Assembly (NCBI RefSeq): GCF_004342425.1
Contig: NZ_SLWQ01000001.1
Span: forward strand, 1 to 64,000
Origin: Dokdonella fugitiva
GTDB lineage: Bacteria; Pseudomonadota; Gammaproteobacteria; Xanthomonadales; Rhodanobacteraceae
DNA length: 64,000 nucleotides
Direction: 5' to 3'
Program-made: the position numbers and the translations under genes
The notes under the pieces: model-generated
Databases searched by the model: none
Told to the model about the DNA's origin: nothing
Seen by the model: only the letters and a program-made list of their open reading frames with translations
Part shown: positions 59,577 through 64,000 of the stretch, piece by piece
Numbering within the stretch: the first letter of the stretch is position 1
Layout: each line of letters opens with the position of its first letter

Positions 59577-60014
59577 ATGAACAAGATCCAGAAGGGCTTC
59601 ACGCTTATCGAGTTGATGATCGTCGTCGCGATCATCGCGATCCTGGCCGCGATCGCGCTGCCGGCGTACCAGGACTACATGGTCCGCGCCAAGCTGAGCG
59701 AAGTGTTCGTCGCCGGCGACGCGTGCAAGAACTCGGTCGTCGAGTTCTACGAAGGCCAGGGTGCGCTGCCGGGCAACCTGACCAGCGCCGGCTGCAACAA
59801 CAACAAGACCAAGTACGTCGCCGACACGGCGGTCAATGCTGGCGTCATCACCATCAAGACGAGCGGTGCGGTCGACCTCGGCACGGCCGCCAACGCGAAC
59901 TACGTGCTGAAGCCGACGCCGCACACCGGCAATACCGACGTTCTCGACTGGGCGTGCAACAACGCCGCCGGCACGAACATCCCGGCCAAGTACCTGCCGT
60001 CGCTCTGCCGTTGA
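59577..60014 (+). CDS. pilA: Major type IV pilin PilA
   Basis: A 145-residue type IVa pilin. The type III signal is short, MNKIQKG before Phe8 (the mature N-terminus), followed by [20 protein letters not shown] with the conserved Glu at position +5 of the mature protein. Cysteines C50, C73, C127 and C144 are present, two more than in the classical single-disulphide D-loop, so two disulphides are possible. AGAGGA stands 10 bases before the ATG. The sequence ends in CR with no serine tail of the glycosylated Pseudomonas type. It has its own sigma-54 promoter and its own terminator. Confidence 0.96.
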   Translation: MNKIQKGFTLIELMIVVAIIAILAAIALPAYQDYMVRAKLSEVFVAGDACKNSVVEFYEGQGALPGNLTSAGCNNNKTKYVADTAVNAGVITIKTSGAVDLGTAANANYVLKPTPHTGNTDVLDWACNNAAGTNIPAKYLPSLCR

Positions 60015-60037
60015 TACGCATCGACATTGCTTGACTG

Positions 60038-60066
60038 GACGCCGCCTTCGGGCGGCGTCTTTTTTT
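60038..60066 (+). terminator. Intrinsic terminator of pilA
   Basis: GACGCCGCC-TTCG-GGCGGCGTC (60038-60059) is a perfect 9-bp stem with a TTCG tetraloop, followed by seven T at 60060-60066. It starts 24 bases after the pilA stop. Confidence 0.95.
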
Positions 60067-60069
60067 GGC

Positions 60070-60402
60070 AGCGAGGTCGCGCTCGCCGCGATCACGCTGA
60101 GCCCGGCATCACAGCTGCCGTGGATCGCCCGCAACCATCCCTATGGGCACGCCTATCTTCACGTCGCCGGGCGCCCGTTCGGTGCCCGGTTCGATCGAGA
60201 CTACTGGAGACTGTCGCAAAAGCAGGTGCTGGAGTGGTCGGCAGGCCACGAGCGGTCCAAGGAAAACCATCTGCCCGTCGGCGGCTTCGAGGAGATCCGT
60301 GCATCCGGCTGGACGGGTACAAGCTCGGTACCGTATACAAGTCAGGTTCCCCGGCGGCGCCTGCCGCGGCGACCGAGATCGATGAGCCTGTCGAACACCT
60401 GA
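60070..60402 (+). pseudogene. Remnant of a GT-C-type membrane glycosyltransferase gene
   Basis: Directly behind the pilA terminator a frame encodes ALAAITLSPASQLPWIARNH, then YGHAYLHVAGRPFGARFDRD and YWRLSQKQVLEWSAGHERS. This resembles the C-terminal pattern of large GT39-like membrane proteins (HPYQxVYFN..DYWGLSYRxAL). There is no start codon, no ribosome site and no N-terminal part. Further on the similarity is lost and a possible continuation (GYKLGTVYKS) lies in another frame. This is best read as a decayed gene of the same family as its neighbours. The family match is from memory. Confidence 0.55.
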
Positions 60403-60416
60403 CCACGAGCCCTGAC

Positions 60417-62330
60417 ATGCGATTGTTGCGCGACCCACGCTGCTGGCTGGCCCTGTTGATGATCGCCGGCGTGCTCGTCTACGCGCGCGGCGTCGCGGGT
60501 GACTTCTTCCTGTTCGACGACTTCCAGAACATCGTCCTCAGCCCGCCAATGCAGATGCTCGGCAAGGAGCCGCCGGACTGGATCGGCGTGATGTTCCTCA
60601 ATGCGACGGGGCCGACGCGCCGCCCGCTGAGCATGCTCTCGTTCGCACTCAACATCCTCGCGTTCGGCATGAGCCCCCCCGCGTTCAAGGTCGTCAACCT
60701 GCTGCTCCATCTCGCGAATGGCGCACTGCTTTACGCACTGCTGCGGCGGATCGCGTCGCGCCTGCTGCCGCCAGGGGCGCGCGTGTCGACCGACGCGTTG
60801 GCGCTCGTGGTCGCAGGTGTCTGGCTGCTCCATCCGTTGCACGTCAGCAGCGTGCTGTATATCACCCAGCGCATGAATGTGCTCGCGACGACCTTCACGC
60901 TCGCCGGCCTGCTCTGTTACGTCGAGGGCCGCCTGTCGTCGCTGGGCGGGGATCGCTCGGGGGTCTGGACGGGCATCGTGGGCATGGGCCTGTTCGGCCT
61001 GCTGGCGGTCTTCAGCAAGGAGACCGGCGCGATGGTCGTCGTTTATGCTTTCCTCATTGAAGCGTTCTGCTTCCGCTTCGAGGCACCCCGGCAGCAACGG
61101 TGGCCGCTGCTGGCGCTCTACGCCTGCGGCATTGCCCTGCCTCTCACGGCCTATGCCGGCCATCTCCTCCTGCACCCCGAGGCGCTGAACTGGACGCGCC
61201 ACGGTTTCACGGTGGGGACGCGCCTGCTGTCGGAAGCCCGAGTCGTCTGCGACTACCTGGTTTGGACGTTCATCCCGCTGCCGTCGTCGATGACGATCTT
61301 CCACGACGACATCGCCGCCTCCACCGGGTTGTTCGCACCGCCCACCACGGCGGCGTCGATAGCGTTCCTGCTCGCCCTCGCCGCGAGTGCCTGGGTCCTG
61401 CGCCAGCGGGCTCCGGCATTCGCGTTCGGCGTGGCGTGGTTCCTCGCCGGCCACTCGCTCGAATCGACCGTGCTGCCGATGGAACTCGTGTTCGAGCATC
61501 GCCACTACCTGCCGATGGTCGGGCCGCTGCTGGCGGTCGCCTGCCTCGTCGCCGAGGCGCTCGCGCGCAAGCCGCGCGCACTCGGGGCCGCCGCCATGGT
61601 CGCGCTCGCGATCGTCGGCTCCGCCACCGCCGTGCGTGCGAACGACTGGCGCACCGCGCTGTCCATGGCGCAAGCCGACGCACGCAATCATCCGGAGTCG
61701 TCGCGTTGCCAGTACGAGGCGGGGCGCGCGCTCGCCGAAGACGGTGCACGGCGCGGCATGTTCGCCGCGGTCAAGGCGCAAGCCGTCGCCTACATCCGCC
61801 GTGCCGCCGAACTGGACCCTTACCAGGTCCCGCCGAGCGCGGCCCTCGTGATCATACACGGCACCGACGAACCGGTTCCCCAGGACGAAGTGGACATGCT
61901 CGCAGAACGCCTGCGCAGCGCCCGCTCGAACGAGCAGGCCAACCCATTCCTCGACCTGCTGGTCAACGCCTCGAATGGAAGGCTTGCGCTCACCCCGGAG
62001 CAGGTGGCGATGCTGTTCGACGCGGCCAGCGCGAATCCGCGCTGGACAAAGCGCGTGCGCTCAATGATGCTCAACAACTACGGCGCCTACCAGTTCAATG
62101 TCGTGCACGACACTGCGAAGGCGCTGCGGCTGACCAGCGACGCGGGGACGCTCGACCCTGCCAATGCTTATTTCCCGCTCAATCTCGCCAAGATCAACTT
62201 CGCTGCCGGCGACCTCGAGGAGGCCCGCCGGCACCTGGCAACGGCACAGGAGCTTGATACGCTGAACCAGTACCGCAACGACATCGCCGAGCTGCGAGGC
62301 GCGATTGGCTACTCTAATGCCGGCCGATAA
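60417..62330 (+). CDS. GT-C membrane glycosyltransferase with C-terminal TPR-like region (downstream of pilA)
   Basis: A 637-residue paralogue of the gene at 57427. ATG 60417 opens MRLLRDPRCWLALLMIAGVL; the frame is open further up but only through the pilA terminator and the pseudogene, so the longer start is rejected. Asp34-Asp35 (FLFDDFQN) sits in the first loop, followed by RPLSMLSFALNI, LHPLHVSSVLYITQRMN and the later motif MELVFEHRHYLPMVG. Residues about 430-637 hold TPR-like helices. Known relatives of this layout transfer sugars to proteins or lipids outside the inner membrane. The position beside pilA suggests pilin modification, which is not proven here. Confidence 0.84.
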   Translation: MRLLRDPRCWLALLMIAGVLVYARGVAGDFFLFDDFQNIVLSPPMQMLGKEPPDWIGVMFLNATGPTRRPLSMLSFALNILAFGMSPPAFKVVNLLLHLANGALLYALLRRIASRLLPPGARVSTDALALVVAGVWLLHPLHVSSVLYITQRMNVLATTFTLAGLLCYVEGRLSSLGGDRSGVWTGIVGMGLFGLLAVFSKETGAMVVVYAFLIEAFCFRFEAPRQQRWPLLALYACGIALPLTAYAGHLLLHPEALNWTRHGFTVGTRLLSEARVVCDYLVWTFIPLPSSMTIFHDDIAASTGLFAPPTTAASIAFLLALAASAWVLRQRAPAFAFGVAWFLAGHSLESTVLPMELVFEHRHYLPMVGPLLAVACLVAEALARKPRALGAAAMVALAIVGSATAVRANDWRTALSMAQADARNHPESSRCQYEAGRALAEDGARRGMFAAVKAQAVAYIRRAAELDPYQVPPSAALVIIHGTDEPVPQDEVDMLAERLRSARSNEQANPFLDLLVNASNGRLALTPEQVAMLFDAASANPRWTKRVRSMMLNNYGAYQFNVVHDTAKALRLTSDAGTLDPANAYFPLNLAKINFAAGDLEEARRHLATAQELDTLNQYRNDIAELRGAIGYSNAGR

Positions 62331-62354
62331 TTCCTATGTTCGAGGAACGCGCGC

Positions 62355-63125
62355 ATGAAGGCCGTGATACTTGCGGGCGGGCTCGGCACGCGCATCAGCG
62401 AGGAAACCGTCGTGCGCCCGAAGCCAATGATCGAAATCGGCGGCAAGCCGGTGCTGTGGCACATCCTCAAGCTGTATTCGCACCACGGCATCAACGATTT
62501 CATCATCTGCCTCGGCTACAAGGGGTACATGGTGAAGGAGTACTTCGCCAACTACTTCCTGCACACCTCCGACGTCACCTTTGACCTCGCACGCAACCAT
62601 ATGGAAGTGCATCATCGCCACGCCGAACCGTGGCGCGTCACGCTGGTGGACACGGGTGAGGGCACGCAGACCGGCGGACGCCTGAAGCGAGTGCGCGAGT
62701 TCCTCGACGAAGGCACGTTCTGCTTCACCTACGGCGACGGCCTGTCGAACGTCGACATCCGCGCGCAGCTTGCGTTCCATCGCGAGCGCGGCACGCTCGC
62801 CACGGTCTGCGCCGTGCAGCCACCGGGGCGTTTCGGCGCGCTCGACATCGACGGCCATCGCATCACGCGCTTCACCGAAAAGCCGCAGGGCGACGGCAGC
62901 TGGATCAACGGCGGTTTCTTCGTGCTCGAGCCCGGCGCGCTCACCTATGTCGATGGCGACGACAGCGTGTGGGAACGCGCTCCGCTCGAAGGGCTCGCGC
63001 GCGACGGCCAGCTGTCCGCCTATACCCACGACGGTTTCTGGCAGCCGATGGACACCTTGCGCGACAAGATCAAGCTGGAAGATCTGTGGCAGAGCGGAAA
63101 CGCGCCGTGGAAGACGTGGAATTGA
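62355..63125 (+). CDS. rfbF: Glucose-1-phosphate cytidylyltransferase RfbF
   Basis: RfbF makes CDP-glucose from CTP and glucose-1-phosphate. The 256 residues start [20 protein letters not shown] (nucleotide-binding loop), with [17 protein letters not shown] next and the family segment [15 protein letters not shown] [16 protein letters not shown] near the C-terminus. GAGGA stands about 8 bases before the ATG. It overlaps the start of rfbG, so the two are coupled. The product feeds 3,6-dideoxyhexose or other 6-deoxysugar synthesis. Confidence 0.95.
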   Translation: MKAVILAGGLGTRISEETVVRPKPMIEIGGKPVLWHILKLYSHHGINDFIICLGYKGYMVKEYFANYFLHTSDVTFDLARNHMEVHHRHAEPWRVTLVDTGEGTQTGGRLKRVREFLDEGTFCFTYGDGLSNVDIRAQLAFHRERGTLATVCAVQPPGRFGALDIDGHRITRFTEKPQGDGSWINGGFFVLEPGALTYVDGDDSVWERAPLEGLARDGQLSAYTHDGFWQPMDTLRDKIKLEDLWQSGNAPWKTWN

Positions 63126-64000
63126 AGCGGCTGTTCGCCGGCACGTACTGCGGTCGACGCGTGCTGGTCACCGGTCACACCGGATTCAAGGGGTCATGGC
63201 TGGCGGCGTGGCTGCACGCAATGGGCGCCCGCGTCGGCGGGCTCGCGCTCGACCCCGACACCACGCCGTGCCACTGGGACCTGCTTTGTACGGACGGCAT
63301 CGCCGACTACCGGGTCGACCTCAACGACGCCGCTGCCGTGCGGCGCACGCTCGAGGACCATCGACCCGAGCTGATCTTCCATCTCGCGGCGCAACCCCTC
63401 GTGCGCCGCAGCTATCGAGCACCGGCGGCGACCTTCGCGACCAATGTGACCGGCCTGGTCAACCTGCTCGAAGCGGCACGCGGATGCGCCAGCGTGCGCG
63501 CCATCGTGATTGCGACGACCGACAAGGTGTATGCCGAAAACGCGGATGGTCGCGCCTTCCGCGAGTCCGATCCGCTCGGCGGACATGATCCCTACAGCAG
63601 TTCCAAGGCCTGCGCCGAACTCATCGCGGATTGCTATCGCAAGAGCTATTTCGGCAGAGGCGAGGCGGCGCAGGTGCAACTCGCCACCGCGCGCGCCGGC
63701 AACGTCATCGGCGGCGGTGACTGGGCCGAGGACCGCCTGGTTCCGGACCTGGTGCGTGCCGCAGTGGCCGGAACGCCCCTGCAGATCCGCAATCCCGGCG
63801 CCTCGCGGCCGTGGCAACACGTGCTCGACCCGCTTTCCGGCTACCTGCTGCTCGGCCAACGCCTCCTCGCGCGCGACGACGTCGCGCAGGCGTGGAACTT
63901 CGGCCCTGGCCCCGAAGGCGAAATCACCGTCGGCGAAGTCGCTGCGCGGCTGGCAGCCTGCTGGCGTACATTGCGCGTCGAGCAGGATACGCGGGACCAT
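63107..64000 (+). CDS. rfbG: CDP-glucose 4,6-dehydratase RfbG (partial, runs off window end)
   Basis: A short-chain-dehydrogenase-type enzyme that turns CDP-glucose into CDP-4-keto-6-deoxyglucose. 298 residues are visible of an expected 350-360. With GTG 63107 the NAD-binding motif GHTGFKG lies at 23-29, and the catalytic set is T138-D139-K140 and Y163-x-x-x-K167 (YSSSK). GTG 63086 and 63116 are alternative starts; none has a strong ribosome site. It overlaps rfbF by 19 bases with this start. The remaining C-terminus and any further sugar genes lie beyond the window. Confidence 0.92.
   Translation, partial: MEDVELKRLFAGTYCGRRVLVTGHTGFKGSWLAAWLHAMGARVGGLALDPDTTPCHWDLLCTDGIADYRVDLNDAAAVRRTLEDHRPELIFHLAAQPLVRRSYRAPAATFATNVTGLVNLLEAARGCASVRAIVIATTDKVYAENADGRAFRESDPLGGHDPYSSSKACAELIADCYRKSYFGRGEAAQVQLATARAGNVIGGGDWAEDRLVPDLVRAAVAGTPLQIRNPGASRPWQHVLDPLSGYLLLGQRLLARDDVAQAWNFGPGPEGEITVGEVAARLAACWRTLRVEQDTRDH

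Noticed and set aside
60027..60416. Upstream in-frame extension of the second GT-C gene to 60027.
   Set aside because: It would begin inside the pilA terminator and cross the pseudogene remnant; no ribosome site supports it.

Overview
The window looks like a chromosomal segment of a high-GC gammaproteobacterium of the order Lysobacterales (Xanthomonadales), most likely close to Rhodanobacteraceae such as Dokdonella, Tahibacter or Rudaea. The case rests on very strong G/C use at third codon positions, the run aspS, ruvC, ruvA, kup, ruvB, ybgC, tolQRAB, pal, cpoB, queE, queC, tRNA-Lys, the neighbouring pgeF, rluD, bamD, nadE block, and sucCD divergent from pilSR. The species is not identified and GC content was judged by eye.

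Layout. (1) 1-14.6 kb, minus strand: two exported giants in tandem. The upstream gene encodes 3,319 residues (alpha/alpha toroid, four carboxypeptidase-regulatory domains, long NHL beta-propeller arrays, macroglobulin-like domains, bactofilin-like beta-helix). The downstream gene encodes an RHS/YD-repeat protein with a transglutaminase-like domain that lacks its catalytic cysteine, and it runs off the window. (2) 14.9-16.5 kb: a complete multicopper oxidase. (3) 16.5-30.4 kb, minus strand: a compact housekeeping run for tRNA charging, Holliday-junction processing, potassium uptake, the Tol-Pal envelope machine and queuosine synthesis, with three intergenic spots carrying inverted arrays of a GGGATT(C/G) heptad. 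(4) 30.5-35.9 kb: an accessory patch (DUF3011 protein, secreted NxxG-repeat protein, membrane-anchored winged-helix/TPR regulator) lying between aspS and an fmdB-type gene. (5) 36-45 kb: clpB behind a good sigma-32 promoter, a saccharopine-dehydrogenase-like gene facing a DUF4166 gene, then pgeF, rluD, bamD and nadE. (6) 44.9-47.6 kb: a surface protein with an N-terminal barrel-like region and six cadherin-like repeats. (7) 48-50 kb: sucCD. (8) 50.2-64 kb, plus strand: a type IV pilus locus (pilS, pilR, a TfpX/TfpZ-like gene, a membrane spermidine-synthase-like gene, two GT-C glycosyltransferases flanking pilA) followed by rfbF and rfbG for CDP-sugar synthesis.

How they work together. The tol-pal run builds the trans-envelope complex, and cpoB couples it to peptidoglycan synthesis. 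PilS/PilR should drive pilA through a sigma-54 promoter that can be read directly upstream of pilA. The two GT-C enzymes plus the CDP-glucose pathway suggest that pilin or a surface polymer is glycosylated with a deoxysugar. The most unusual element is the 14.6-kb pair of exported giants: across two genes it carries the same module set (transthyretin-like, NHL propeller, YD shell) that animal teneurins carry in one chain.
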